A DNA stretch of 64,000 bases, from the NCBI GenBank assembly GCA_016708765.1, contig JADJFD010000005.1, positions 62,001 through 126,000 on the forward strand, given 5' to 3'. A program made the translations under genes and the position numbers. The stretch comes from Chitinophagaceae bacterium (GTDB taxonomy: Bacteria > Bacteroidota > Bacteroidia > Chitinophagales > Chitinophagaceae). Of the stretch, positions 17,565-26,210 are shown in pieces. A model generated the notes under the pieces. It worked only from the letters and a program-made list of their open reading frames with translations. It had not been told where the DNA came from and ran no database searches. The stretch's first letter is position 1. Each line of letters opens with the position of its first letter.

Positions 17565-20500
17565 TTACATATTCCTTCTATATTGTCCACCTACTTCATA
17601 AAGAGCATTAGTAATTTGACCTAACGAGCAATACTTAACCGTTTCCATCAGTTCTTCAAAAAGATTTCCGTTATTAATAGCAACAGCCCTTAAACGATTC
17701 AGCATTTCAGCCGACTTATCTTCATTTCGTTTCCAAAATGCTTTTAGGTTATTGATCTGTAATTCTTTTTCTTCGGTAGTGCTTCTTATTACTTCTGTTG
17801 GCAAAATTGTGGGGCTACCTTTTTTATTTAAAAATGTATTGACACCAACCAATGGTAATTCACCAGAATGTTTTTGATGTTCGTAGTACAAGCTCTCTTC
17901 CTGTATCTTATTTCGCTGATACATTCTTTCCATAGAACCCAAAACTCCACCTCTTTCGGTGATGCGGTCAAACTCTGCCAACACTGCTTCTTCTACCAAC
18001 TCCGTTAATTCTTCTATTAAGAACGAACCCTGGTTTGGATTTTCATTTTTAGCTGTACCTAATTCTCTGTTTATAATTAACTGAATTGCCATTGCCCGGC
18101 GAACACTTTCTTCTGTTGGTGTTGTTATTGCTTCGTCATATGCATTAGTATGTAGCGAATTGCAATTATCATAAATGGCATACAATGCTTGCAACGTTGT
18201 TCTTATATCATTGAAGTCGATTTCCTGTGCATGCAAACTTCTTCCTGATGTCTGAATATGGTACTTCAACATCTGGCTGCGTTTATTGGCCTTGTACTTA
18301 TACTTCATTGCTTTGGCCCATATCTTTCTTGCCACTCTTCCTATTACACTATACTCTGCATCCATTCCATTACTGAAGAAGAACGATAAATTAGCTGCAA
18401 AGTCATCTATGTTCATTCCACGACTGAGATAATACTCTACATATGTAAACCCATTAGATAATGTGAATGCTAACTGCGTAATCGGATTGGCGCCAGCTTC
18501 TGCAATATGATAACCGCTGATAGAAACCGAGTAAAAATTTCTAACTTTTTTATCAATGAAATATTCCTGTACATCACCCATCAGCTTTAACGCAAATTCT
18601 GTAGAAAATATACAGGTGTTTTGTGCCTGATCTTCTTTTAAAATATCTGCCTGCACCGTTCCCCGCACCTGCATCAATGCATTCGCTTTAATTTTTTCAT
18701 ACACATCAGCAGGCAATACATCAGCACCTGACAAACCAAGCAAACGTAAACCAAGACCATCATTTCCTTTTGGCAAATCACCAGTTAATTCTCCTTTTTC
18801 CGGAAGTACAGGTTTGCCATCAGTTCCTGTATAAAATGGTAAATCTCCTTTTTTGAATTTTGATTCAATGATTTTATTTACTTCATCTCGAAGATTATTC
18901 TCGATTATATATTTCTCGCATTGCTGGTCAATGGCCGCATTCATAAAAAATGCAAGCAACATCGGAGCAGGGCCATTAATCGTCATGGAAACTGATGTCT
19001 TCGGATCGCAAAGATCAAAACCGCTGTACAATTTCTTTGCATCATCAACTGTTGCTATACTTACACCACTATTACCAACCTTTCCATAAATATCAGGTCG
19101 CTGATCAGGATCTTCCCCATAAAGTGTTACACTGTCAAATGCAGTTGATAAACGTTTTGCAGGCTGCTCTACACTTACATAGTGAAATCTTCTGTTCGTT
19201 CTTTCCGGTCCGCCTTCACCTGCAAACATTCTTGTTGGGTCTTCACCTTCTCTTTTTAATGGGAACACTCCAGCCGCAAATGGAAAATGACCGGGTACAT
19301 TTTCCTGTGCCTGCCATTTTAAAATATCACCCCAGTCTTTATACTTCGGTAAAACAACTTTGGGAATTTTTGTACCACTCAAACTGATAGTGGTCATTGG
19401 AAGTTTTATCACTTTATCCCTGACAGTGTATTCATAAAAATCTTTCTGGTATTCTGCTATTTTATTTGGCCAATTGGTTATTAGCTTTTTTGCAACAGGT
19501 GTTAATTGTTCAGTATAAAAATCAATTTGCTTTTGAAGAACATCAGAAGCCCCCTTACCCCCCGAAAGGGGGTTCTTGGTCTCCGATTGGGAAATAATTT
19601 CTAAAGATCCTTGTAGTCGATAAAGTTTAGAAGCAAACTCAGCTTGCTCTTTTACCAACTGATCGTATCCCCTGTTAGCTTCTGCAATTTCAGACAGGTA
19701 ACGAACCCGGCTTGATGGTATAACCGCTTGTGAAACTTTGGCCGTTTCTGCAAAATGATATTCGCCAAACTTTGCACTTGTTTTTGTTTCAATCTTTTTT
19801 AGCAACAGCTCAAATAAATGATTTACTCCATCATCATTAAACTTGCTGGCCATTGTTCCTATTACAGGGATATCTTCATCCTTCGCAGTAAATAACTGGT
19901 GATTTCTTTTGTACTGTTTTTTTACATCTGCCAATGCATCTAATGCTCCGGCTTTATCAAATTTGTTGATGCAAATAAGGTCAGCATAGTCAAGCATATT
20001 GATTTTCTCCAATTGAGAAGCCGCTCCATATTCCGGCGTCATCACATACATGCTTACATCACAATAATCTAAAATGGAAGCATCACTTTGTCCTACACCA
20101 GCAGATTCAAGAATGATTAAATCAAAATCAGCAGCCTTACAAATATCAATTGCTTCCTGCATAGCGCCACTCAATGCGGTGTTATCCTCTCTTGTTGCTA
20201 GGCTACGCATATAAGCTCTCGGATGAGAGATTGCATTCATTCTTATTCTATCACCCAGCAAAGCTCCTCCAGTTTTTTTCTTGGAAGGATCAACAGAGAT
20301 AACAGCGATCGTTTTATCAGTGAAGTTTGTTAAAAATCTGCGGACTATCTCATCAGTTACAGATGATTTTCCCGCTCCGCCAGTTCCGGTAATTCCCAAA
20401 ACAGGATGCCCCCCAACCCCCGCAAGGGGGGCTTTAGAGTCTGATACTACAAATATTTTTTTAAGTAAGTCGGAATAATCAATTCCCCTTTCGGCAAGAG

Positions 20501-21020
20501 AAATCAATCTTGCAATAACTCTTACGTCTTTAACCTCATCCAATACTTTCGTTTTGTTCCAACATTCGGGTATTGAAAGCCCCCCTTGCGGGGGTTGGGG
20601 GGCTGCATTTTTTATCACATCTTCAATCATCCCTTCTAATCCCATATGCCTTCCATCATCCGGACTATAAATTCTGCTAATACCATAATTATGTAACTCC
20701 TCTATTTCGTCAGGAAGAATCGTTCCTCCACCACCGCCAAATATTTTTATATGCCCACATTCATTCTCTTCCAATAAATCTTTCATGTATTTAAAGAACT
20801 CTACATGACCACCTTGGTAACTGGTAATGGCAATTCCCTGTACATCTTCTTCAATAGCTGTCTCTACAATTTCTTTTACCGAACGATTATGGCCCAGATG
20901 AATAATTTCGGCTCCTTTGCTTTGCATAATCCGGCGCATTACATTAATGGCAGCATCATGTCCGTCAAAAAGACTGGCAGCTGTAACGATTCTTACTTTA
21001 TTGGAAGGTGTGTAGCTCAT
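17565..21020 (-). CDS. icmF: Fused B12-dependent acyl-CoA mutase (isobutyryl-CoA mutase, IcmF)
   Basis: A 1151-residue three-part enzyme: B12-binding domain (about 1-140, DGHD at 19-22), MeaB-like GTPase chaperone (about 195-470, P-loop GITGTGGAGKSS with Lys218) and the mutase barrel (about 520-1151). This order is diagnostic of IcmF, which interconverts isobutyryl- and butyryl-CoA. A Phe in RRFHYVS, where methylmalonyl-CoA mutase has Tyr, supports that substrate class. A related acyl substrate is possible. Three GC-rich palindromic repeats are inserted in frame: residues 139-148 (linker), 196-205 (just before the P-loop strand) and about 482-491 (linker). A -7 box lies 15 bp before the ATG. 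Confidence 0.9.
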   Translation of the reverse strand: MSYTPSNKVRIVTAASLFDGHDAAINVMRRIMQSKGAEIIHLGHNRSVKEIVETAIEEDVQGIAITSYQGGHVEFFKYMKDLLEENECGHIKIFGGGGGTILPDEIEELHNYGISRIYSPDDGRHMGLEGMIEDVIKNAAPQPPQGGLSIPECWNKTKVLDEVKDVRVIARLISLAERGIDYSDLLKKIFVVSDSKAPLAGVGGHPVLGITGTGGAGKSSVTDEIVRRFLTNFTDKTIAVISVDPSKKKTGGALLGDRIRMNAISHPRAYMRSLATREDNTALSGAMQEAIDICKAADFDLIILESAGVGQSDASILDYCDVSMYVMTPEYGAASQLEKINMLDYADLICINKFDKAGALDALADVKKQYKRNHQLFTAKDEDIPVIGTMASKFNDDGVNHLFELLLKKIETKTSAKFGEYHFAETAKVSQAVIPSSRVRYLSEIAEANRGYDQLVKEQAEFASKLYRLQGSLEIISQSETKNPLSGGKGASDVLQKQIDFYTEQLTPVAKKLITNWPNKIAEYQKDFYEYTVRDKVIKLPMTTISLSGTKIPKVVLPKYKDWGDILKWQAQENVPGHFPFAAGVFPLKREGEDPTRMFAGEGGPERTNRRFHYVSVEQPAKRLSTAFDSVTLYGEDPDQRPDIYGKVGNSGVSIATVDDAKKLYSGFDLCDPKTSVSMTINGPAPMLLAFFMNAAIDQQCEKYIIENNLRDEVNKIIESKFKKGDLPFYTGTDGKPVLPEKGELTGDLPKGNDGLGLRLLGLSGADVLPADVYEKIKANALMQVRGTVQADILKEDQAQNTCIFSTEFALKLMGDVQEYFIDKKVRNFYSVSISGYHIAEAGANPITQLAFTLSNGFTYVEYYLSRGMNIDDFAANLSFFFSNGMDAEYSVIGRVARKIWAKAMKYKYKANKRSQMLKYHIQTSGRSLHAQEIDFNDIRTTLQALYAIYDNCNSLHTNAYDEAITTPTEESVRRAMAIQLIINRELGTAKNENPNQGSFLIEELTELVEEAVLAEFDRITERGGVLGSMERMYQRNKIQEESLYYEHQKHSGELPLVGVNTFLNKKGSPTILPTEVIRSTTEEKELQINNLKAFWKRNEDKSAEMLNRLRAVAINNGNLFEELMETVKYCSLGQITNALYEVGGQYRRNM
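19548..19574 (-). repeat. GC-rich palindromic element, copy A, inside icmF
   Basis: On the coding strand: a C run, TTTCG, a G run, TAA, then GGGGGCT. Encodes NPLSGGKGAS in the linker between the GTPase and mutase domains. In frame with no stop. Confidence 0.7.
20407..20433 (-). repeat. GC-rich palindromic element, copy B, inside icmF
   Basis: Encodes KAPLAGVGG immediately before the P-loop strand. 26 of 27 bases match the reverse complement of copy C (20578-20604), 145 bp away, so B and C are the same element in opposite orientation. Confidence 0.75.
20578..20604 (+). repeat. GC-rich palindromic element, copy C, inside icmF
   Basis: Perfect 8-bp arms AGCCCCCC / GGGGGGCT around TTGCGGGGGTT. 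Encodes PQPPQGG in the linker after the B12 domain, read from the opposite strand to copy B. Confidence 0.75.
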
Positions 21021-21035
21021 ATTTTTCTATATGTG

Positions 21036-21043
21036 CAAATTTA
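21036..21043 (-). promoter_or_regulatory. -7 promoter box for icmF
   Basis: TAAATTTG on the minus strand matches TAnnTTTG, 15 bp before the ATG at 21020. Confidence 0.5.
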
Positions 21044-21093
21044 AACCTAAAAACCTAATGCCCGTTAGTCTTGCTGACGGCCATTCAATTTGG

Positions 21094-21101
21094 TACATTT
21101 G
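21094..21101 (+). promoter_or_regulatory. -7 promoter box abutting the kinase-RapZ gene
   Basis: TACATTTG is an exact match only 4 bp before the ATG at 21106. The transcript would start at or next to the start codon, so it may be leaderless. Confidence 0.55.
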
Positions 21102-21105
21102 CGGG

Positions 21106-22575
21106 ATGCAGGATATTACAGCATCAATTGCTACATTATATAAAGAATGGAAAGGTAAAGAAGCCTCCAGCATTGAGTTGCTGCCACAAAGTGGAAGTGA
21201 GAGACGTTATTTCAGGATTAATGGTTCTACAGAATCTGTAATCGGCACTTATGGTGCCAATATTCAGGAGAATAAAACCTTCATCTATTTTTCAAAACAT
21301 TTTAAACCTAAACAACTTGCTGTTCCAGAAATACTAGCAATAAGTGATGATGAACAGTTCTATTTACAGGAGGATTTTGGCACTGTTTCGTTATTAAATC
21401 ATCTTGAATCAAAAGGATTCTCGGATGAGGTTTATGCTCTTTTCAAAAAAAGTTTAGAAGCCTTGGCCTTTTTACAAATAAAGGGTGATGAAGGACTGAA
21501 CTATGCTGATTATTGCCTCACCAATCAAGAATTTGGAAAGCAAGCAATCATGGCTGATCTGCTGTATTTCAAATATTATTTTTTAGACGCTTTACGTAAA
21601 CCATACGACAAACAAAAACTGATTGCTGATTTTGAGGCATTGAGTAATTATTTGACGCATACAGAATATAAATATTTTATGTTCCGAGATTTTCAGAGCA
21701 GGAATATTATGGTAACTGATGATAATGCTGTGCATTTTATCGATTATCAAGGCGGCATGAAAGGTGCGCCACAATACGATGTAGCTTCAATGCTATGGCA
21801 GGCCAGAGCAAATCTTCCTGATGAGTGGAAAAATAATTTACTGGAAGATTACATGGCAAGTTTTGAAAAAATCATTGATCAATCGATTGATAAGAATATT
21901 TTCCGAAGCCAGTATTATGGTTATGTATTGATTCGCTTATTACAGGTTTTAGGCGCCTATGGTTTCAGAGGTTTGTTTGAGAGAAAAGCACAGTTCCTTA
22001 CCAGTATCCCTTTGGCATTAAACAATCTCAAAGATTTCTTAAAAAATCAAAGCCTTGGAATTTCGGTTCCGGAATTCAGAAAAGTGCTTGACATGTGTTT
22101 GGCCGATGAGGTTATTCAACAGTTTACACCAACACAAGCAACAGATGAAACACCATTGGTTGTAAAAATTTGCAGTTTCTCTTATCGCAAGCAATTACCT
22201 GAAGATAATAGTGGAAATGGCGGCGGTTTTCTATTTGATTGCCGAGGTATTTTAAATCCGGGCCGTGTAGATAGTATGAAAACACAAACCGGAAGAGATA
22301 AAGAAGTAAAAGATTTTCTGGAACAGCAAACTAAGATGCCGGAATTCTTAAACAGTACGATGGATGTGGTGGATATTACAGTGGAAGAATATATAAAAAG
22401 AGGTTTTGAAAGTTTGCTGGTTGGTTTTGGATGCACCGGAGGCCAGCACAGAAGTGTATATGCTGCCGATGCAATGGCAAGGCATTTAAAAAATAAGTTC
22501 AAAGTAAAAATTGAACTGAAACATATTGTTCAAGAAGAAAAAAACTGGCAAAATCCACTGCCGCAGAATACATAA
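21106..22575 (+). CDS. AmgK-like sugar kinase fused to a RapZ C-terminal domain
   Basis: A 489-residue fusion. The N-terminal two thirds is an aminoglycoside-phosphotransferase-fold kinase. Its catalytic loop is FRDFQSRNIM (Asp195, Asn200) and its metal-binding segment is FIDYQG (Asp about 212). The C-terminal part (about 349-480) is a RapZ C-terminal domain with the signature FGCTGGQHRSV (GGQHRS 445-450). AmgK kinases phosphorylate the anomeric carbon of MurNAc or GlcNAc in wall recycling. In E. coli the RapZ C-terminal domain binds glucosamine-6-phosphate. The next gene, overlapping by 1 bp, is MurU-like, which supports a MurNAc recycling role. The ATG at 21106 is chosen from the -7 box and family start; a start at 21031 would add 25 residues. 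Confidence 0.8.
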   Translation: MQDITASIATLYKEWKGKEASSIELLPQSGSERRYFRINGSTESVIGTYGANIQENKTFIYFSKHFKPKQLAVPEILAISDDEQFYLQEDFGTVSLLNHLESKGFSDEVYALFKKSLEALAFLQIKGDEGLNYADYCLTNQEFGKQAIMADLLYFKYYFLDALRKPYDKQKLIADFEALSNYLTHTEYKYFMFRDFQSRNIMVTDDNAVHFIDYQGGMKGAPQYDVASMLWQARANLPDEWKNNLLEDYMASFEKIIDQSIDKNIFRSQYYGYVLIRLLQVLGAYGFRGLFERKAQFLTSIPLALNNLKDFLKNQSLGISVPEFRKVLDMCLADEVIQQFTPTQATDETPLVVKICSFSYRKQLPEDNSGNGGGFLFDCRGILNPGRVDSMKTQTGRDKEVKDFLEQQTKMPEFLNSTMDVVDITVEEYIKRGFESLLVGFGCTGGQHRSVYAADAMARHLKNKFKVKIELKHIVQEEKNWQNPLPQNT

Positions 22576-23321
22576 TGAAAGCTATGATTTTCAGTGCCGG
22601 ACTCGGCACAAGGTTTAAACCCTGGACAGATAAGCATCCAAAAGCATTGGCTATTGTAAATGGCAAATCTTTGTTACAAAGAAATATCGAATACCTACAG
22701 TCTTTTGAAATTAAAGACATCGTTGTCAACGTTCATCATTTTCCCAACCAAATAGAAAAAGCCATTGAAAAAAATAACGGGTGGGGAAGTAATATTATCA
22801 TTAGTGATGAAAGAAATGAAGTATTGGAAACAGGTGGCGGTTTGCTAAAAGCAAAAGACTTATTTACACCGGGAGAAAAATTCATTACCTGTAATGTTGA
22901 CATTCTTACTAATCTCGACATCAGCAAACTGATAAATTTTCATTCAGCAAACAAAGCATTGATTTCTTTTGCTGTCACGAATAGAAAAACTTCCCGTTAT
23001 CTTTTGTTTGATGAAAATAACAGGCTTTGTGGTTGGAGAAATACAAAAACCGGTGAAGAAAAAGGCCCCCACCTCACCTCCCCTGAAGGAAGAGGAACAA
23101 CATCACTTATAGAAAAAGCATACAGTTGTGTTGTTGTATTTGAATATGATATTTTTAGATTGATGGAAGAAAATAATTTCTCAGGAAAATTTTCACTTAT
23201 AGATGTATATCTGAAGTTAGCTGCCGATCATCGTATTATGGGTTATGACCATTCGGGTGACTCGCTGGTAGATGTTGGGAAACCTGAAAGTGTTGCCATT
23301 GCTGAGTCAGTTTTTATCTAA
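22575..23321 (+). CDS. Nucleotidyltransferase, MurU-like
   Basis: A 248-residue NTP transferase. The N-terminal signature GLGTRFKPWTDKHPKAL (residues 9-25) binds the nucleotide. CNVDILT carries the metal-binding Asp. It would activate a sugar-1-phosphate; in the MurU pathway this is MurNAc-1-phosphate plus UTP. The ATG overlaps the previous stop (TAATG), so translation is coupled to the AmgK-like kinase. A segment GPHLTSPEGRG (about 164-174) is encoded by a GC-rich palindromic repeat and is not part of the family fold. A mannose-1-phosphate or glucose-1-phosphate enzyme is an alternative reading; the neighbour favours MurU. Confidence 0.78.
   Translation: MKAMIFSAGLGTRFKPWTDKHPKALAIVNGKSLLQRNIEYLQSFEIKDIVVNVHHFPNQIEKAIEKNNGWGSNIIISDERNEVLETGGGLLKAKDLFTPGEKFITCNVDILTNLDISKLINFHSANKALISFAVTNRKTSRYLLFDENNRLCGWRNTKTGEEKGPHLTSPEGRGTTSLIEKAYSCVVVFEYDIFRLMEENNFSGKFSLIDVYLKLAADHRIMGYDHSGDSLVDVGKPESVAIAESVFI
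23064..23099 (-). repeat. GC-rich palindromic element, copy E (divergent subtype), inside the murU-like gene
   Basis: Plus strand starts GGCCCCCACCTCACCTCCCC and ends GAAGGAAGAGGAAC. Reversed, it has the same plan as copies A-D: pyrimidine tract, TTCA, G run, TGAGGT, G run. Encodes GPHLTSPEGRG in frame. Confidence 0.55.
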
Positions 23322-23401
23322 AAAAATGCAAATACCCGTTTAACGGTAGTCTTACTTGCATCCTTTTCCTTTATCTTTCAGACTTTAAACAAAGTTTTAC
23401 T

Positions 23402-25357
23402 ATGAAAAAATTAATTTTAAGTTTTCTTAGTCTTGTGCTATTCCTTGGCGTATTTGCACAATCCAATTACAATCATAAAGAAGCATTTAATCCGCAGTTT
23501 TATCCTTATCCAGGTAATGAATTTAGAAGTGCCAGCGGAGAACCGGGGCCAAAATATTGGCAAAATCATGCAGACTACAAAATCAATTCAAGCCTGAATA
23601 CGGAAACACATACTGTAAGTGGAAATGTAGAAATAGCATACATTAATAATAGCCCTGATAATTTAAAATTTCTTTGGCTGCAACTGGATCAGAATATTTA
23701 TAAAAAAGATTCCAGAGGATCTTCTACCACCACACAAACAGGAGGCCGTTGGGCCAACGGAGGTTTTACAGATGGCAATGTTATAAAATCTATATCAGTA
23801 GAATTCAATGGTAAGTCTTACACTCCAAAATATACTGTTACAGATACAAGAATGCAGGTGTGGATGCAGGATGCGTTAAAAGGTGCTGGGGGTAAAGTAA
23901 AAGTTTCTGTACAGTTTGAATTTACCGTTCCTGAGTATGGAACTGACCGAATGGGAAGATTGAAAACTAAAAACGGAATTGTATATGAAGTAGCGCAATG
24001 GTTTCCCCGCATGGCTGTGTATGATGACATTCAAGGATGGAATACTTTACCATACATCGGTGCGGGAGAGTTTTATCTTGAATATGGAGATGTAGATTTC
24101 ACAATCACCGCACCATCTGAATTAATAATTGTTGGTTCAGGTGAATTGCAAAATCCGCAAGAATGCTACACCCCAGAACAAATAAAAAGATGGGACGCTG
24201 CTAAAAACAGTGATAAAACTGTAATGATTCGTAGCGATAAAGAAGTTACTGATCCCAACTCCAGACCAAAACAAGCAACCACCACCTGGAAATTTAAAAT
24301 ACAGAACACAAGAGATGTTGCTTGGGCAGCAAGTAAAGCATTTGTACAAGATGCAGCAAAAATTAATCTACCAAGTGGTAAAAAATGTTTGGCAATAAGT
24401 GTGTATCCTGTTGAAAGCATTAAAAAAGATGGATGGCAACGTTCTACTGAATTTACCAAAGCAAGTATTGAACACTATTCCACGAAATGGTTTGAGTATC
24501 CTTATCCTGCAGCTACCAATGTTGCCGGCATAGTTGGTGGTATGGAATATCCAGGTATTGTGTTTTGCAGTCATAGTGATTCAGGTAGTGGTTTATGGGG
24601 TGTTACCGATCATGAATTTGGTCACACCTGGTTCCCGATGATTGTAGGAAGCAATGAAAGAAAATATGCATGGATGGATGAAGGCTTTAACACATTCATA
24701 AATGGTTTTTCTACAGAAGCGTTTAACAAAGGAGAATTTAAAGAAGGTGGATTTTTTGGCGATCCAAATTCTTCTTTCATGGTGAATTATACTTTTGGAG
24801 AAAAAATGGATGGCTTATACAATGCGCCGGATGTTATTCAACAGGAAAATCTTGGAATAGTAGCTTATATGAAACCGGCGCAAATGCTGGATATTTTACG
24901 CAACGTTGTATTGGGTAAAGAAAGATTTGATGCTGCTTTTAAAGAATATATTAATCGCTGGGCTTTCAAACATCCAACACCGTGGGACTTTTTTCATACC
25001 ATGGAAAATGTAGCTGGTGAAGACCTGAGTTGGTTCTGGAGAGCTTGGGTTTTAAATACATGGAAATTAGATCAGGCTGTAACAGGTGTAAAATATACTG
25101 AAGACAATCCTGAAAATGGCGCCAACATTTCTATCGAAAATCTTGAACAAATGGCAATGCCAGTAACTGTTCTTGTAAAAGAAGCTAATGGTAAAGAGCA
25201 CAAAATTGACTTACCAGTGGAAGTGTGGCAACGTGGAGCTAAATGGACATTCGGTGTGCCTACTACTAGTGAAATAAAAGATGTAACCCTTGATCCTGAT
25301 AAAATGCTTCCCGATTGGAATAGAGATAATAACAAGTGGAAGAAAAAAGCATTCTAA
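23402..25357 (+). CDS. Secreted M1-family zinc metallopeptidase
   Basis: A 651-residue exported aminopeptidase-like enzyme. The signal peptide ends LGVFAQ. The zinc site is HEFGH (His404, Glu405, His408) with Glu427 in WMDEGFNTF. The substrate-binding exopeptidase segment reads VGGMEYPG in place of the usual GAMEN. Upstream of the active site is the beta-rich N-terminal domain of the family (HTVSGNVEIAYINNSP). It is probably periplasmic and trims peptides for uptake. A TATCTTTC sequence upstream is a near-match -7 box. A hairpin terminator follows the stop by 9 bp. Confidence 0.9.
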   Translation: MKKLILSFLSLVLFLGVFAQSNYNHKEAFNPQFYPYPGNEFRSASGEPGPKYWQNHADYKINSSLNTETHTVSGNVEIAYINNSPDNLKFLWLQLDQNIYKKDSRGSSTTTQTGGRWANGGFTDGNVIKSISVEFNGKSYTPKYTVTDTRMQVWMQDALKGAGGKVKVSVQFEFTVPEYGTDRMGRLKTKNGIVYEVAQWFPRMAVYDDIQGWNTLPYIGAGEFYLEYGDVDFTITAPSELIIVGSGELQNPQECYTPEQIKRWDAAKNSDKTVMIRSDKEVTDPNSRPKQATTTWKFKIQNTRDVAWAASKAFVQDAAKINLPSGKKCLAISVYPVESIKKDGWQRSTEFTKASIEHYSTKWFEYPYPAATNVAGIVGGMEYPGIVFCSHSDSGSGLWGVTDHEFGHTWFPMIVGSNERKYAWMDEGFNTFINGFSTEAFNKGEFKEGGFFGDPNSSFMVNYTFGEKMDGLYNAPDVIQQENLGIVAYMKPAQMLDILRNVVLGKERFDAAFKEYINRWAFKHPTPWDFFHTMENVAGEDLSWFWRAWVLNTWKLDQAVTGVKYTEDNPENGANISIENLEQMAMPVTVLVKEANGKEHKIDLPVEVWQRGAKWTFGVPTTSEIKDVTLDPDKMLPDWNRDNNKWKKKAF

Positions 25358-25365
25358 AAAAAGAA

Positions 25366-25395
25366 ACCCTTTGAATTCTCAAAGGGTGTCTTTTT
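25366..25395. terminator. Bidirectional terminator between the M1 peptidase and tetR genes
   Basis: Stem ACCCTTTGA / TCAAAGGGT around ATTC, with T-rich tails on both strands. It separates the convergent genes. Confidence 0.8.
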
Positions 25396-25397
25396 AC

Positions 25398-26072
25398 TTA
25401 TTTTTTAATATTATTAAATACCAATTCTTCTAAAAAAGCAAGCACCTTCGATTCATCTTTATCCTTCCCAAAATCTGTTAATGCTGGAAGGTGGTGCATA
25501 AAGAAGTTTTGTAAATGCGCCATTTCAATAATTGTACTGGCAAGTGAATGCGGATATTTATACTTTGAATTAAAGTCCAAAATAAAACCACTAATCTTAG
25601 CGCATAGGTCCTTGTAGGGTTTAAAGAACTGATCTTTATTATCCTCCGTCACATGCTTGGTTAAATAGGTTTTACTTCCTTCGGCTATAATGATCTGGTG
25701 TAAAATACTTTCGTTTACATAGGCGGTACTCATATCATCTTCTACAGTAGTTGCCAGTAACTCAATTACCTTTTTTAATCGAACGGTCGGGTCTGTTATA
25801 TTATTGGTTGTAAAACTTACCCTATATTCTAACCAACCCCAATACCATGATGTTATATAAATTAAGAGCTTATGTTTATTTTCAAAATACCGGTAAACAC
25901 TGGCTTCAGTAGTACCGACATCTTCTGCGAGTTTTTTGAAGGTAAAATCCTCAAATCCCTTTTTATGAATAAGGTTGATAGAATGTTGGATTAGCTTCTT
26001 TCCCAGTTCAGTATACTCCGGGTTACGAAGAAATAGCTTCTCATTCATCTTTATCTGTAACTGTAGTTCCAT
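25398..26072 (-). CDS. TetR-family transcriptional regulator
   Basis: A 224-residue regulator. The N-terminal helix-turn-helix is clear: KGFEDFTFKKLAEDVGTTEA followed by SVYRYFENKHKLL (about residues 38-70). The C-terminal ligand domain is helical and hydrophobic. It diverges from a SulP transporter and carbonic anhydrase. Two similar 15-bp sites lie in the shared promoter region, one of them a near-perfect palindrome, so it probably represses the SulP operon and itself. A second possible start is 8 codons downstream (26048, MNEKLFLRN). Confidence 0.85.
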   Translation of the reverse strand: MELQLQIKMNEKLFLRNPEYTELGKKLIQHSINLIHKKGFEDFTFKKLAEDVGTTEASVYRYFENKHKLLIYITSWYWGWLEYRVSFTTNNITDPTVRLKKVIELLATTVEDDMSTAYVNESILHQIIIAEGSKTYLTKHVTEDNKDQFFKPYKDLCAKISGFILDFNSKYKYPHSLASTIIEMAHLQNFFMHHLPALTDFGKDKDESKVLAFLEELVFNNIKK

Positions 26073-26118
26073 CGTTATAAGTAAAATTTAGAAATAGCTG
26101 GCTTTGTCATTTACGGGT

Positions 26119-26126
26119 CAAAAGTA
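26119..26126 (-). promoter_or_regulatory. -7 promoter box for the tetR gene
   Basis: TACTTTTG on the minus strand, an exact TAnnTTTG match, 46 bp before the start at 26072. The surrounding TTTCGTACTTTT also occurs upstream of acs (58036-58050). Confidence 0.45.
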
Positions 26127-26148
26127 CGAAATAGTTTTACAATATTTT

Positions 26149-26186
26149 ATAATAGTATTACTATTATTTAAAATAATACTACTATA
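26149..26186. promoter_or_regulatory. Two candidate TetR operators over the SulP promoter
   Basis: Site 1 (26149-26167) is a palindrome with perfect 9-bp arms, ATAATAGTA-T-TACTATTAT. Site 2 (26172-26186, AATAATACTACTATA) matches the core of site 1 at 12 of 15 bases. The near-match -7 box TATATTCG (26183-26190) overlaps site 2. Confidence 0.55.
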
Positions 26187-26210
26187 TTCGCATCCGAAAC
26201 TAAAATCTAT

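Noticed and set aside
24137..25335. Several antisense frames within the M1 peptidase gene
   Set aside because: The sense frame has HEFGH and a signal peptide. The antisense products show no recognisable domain.
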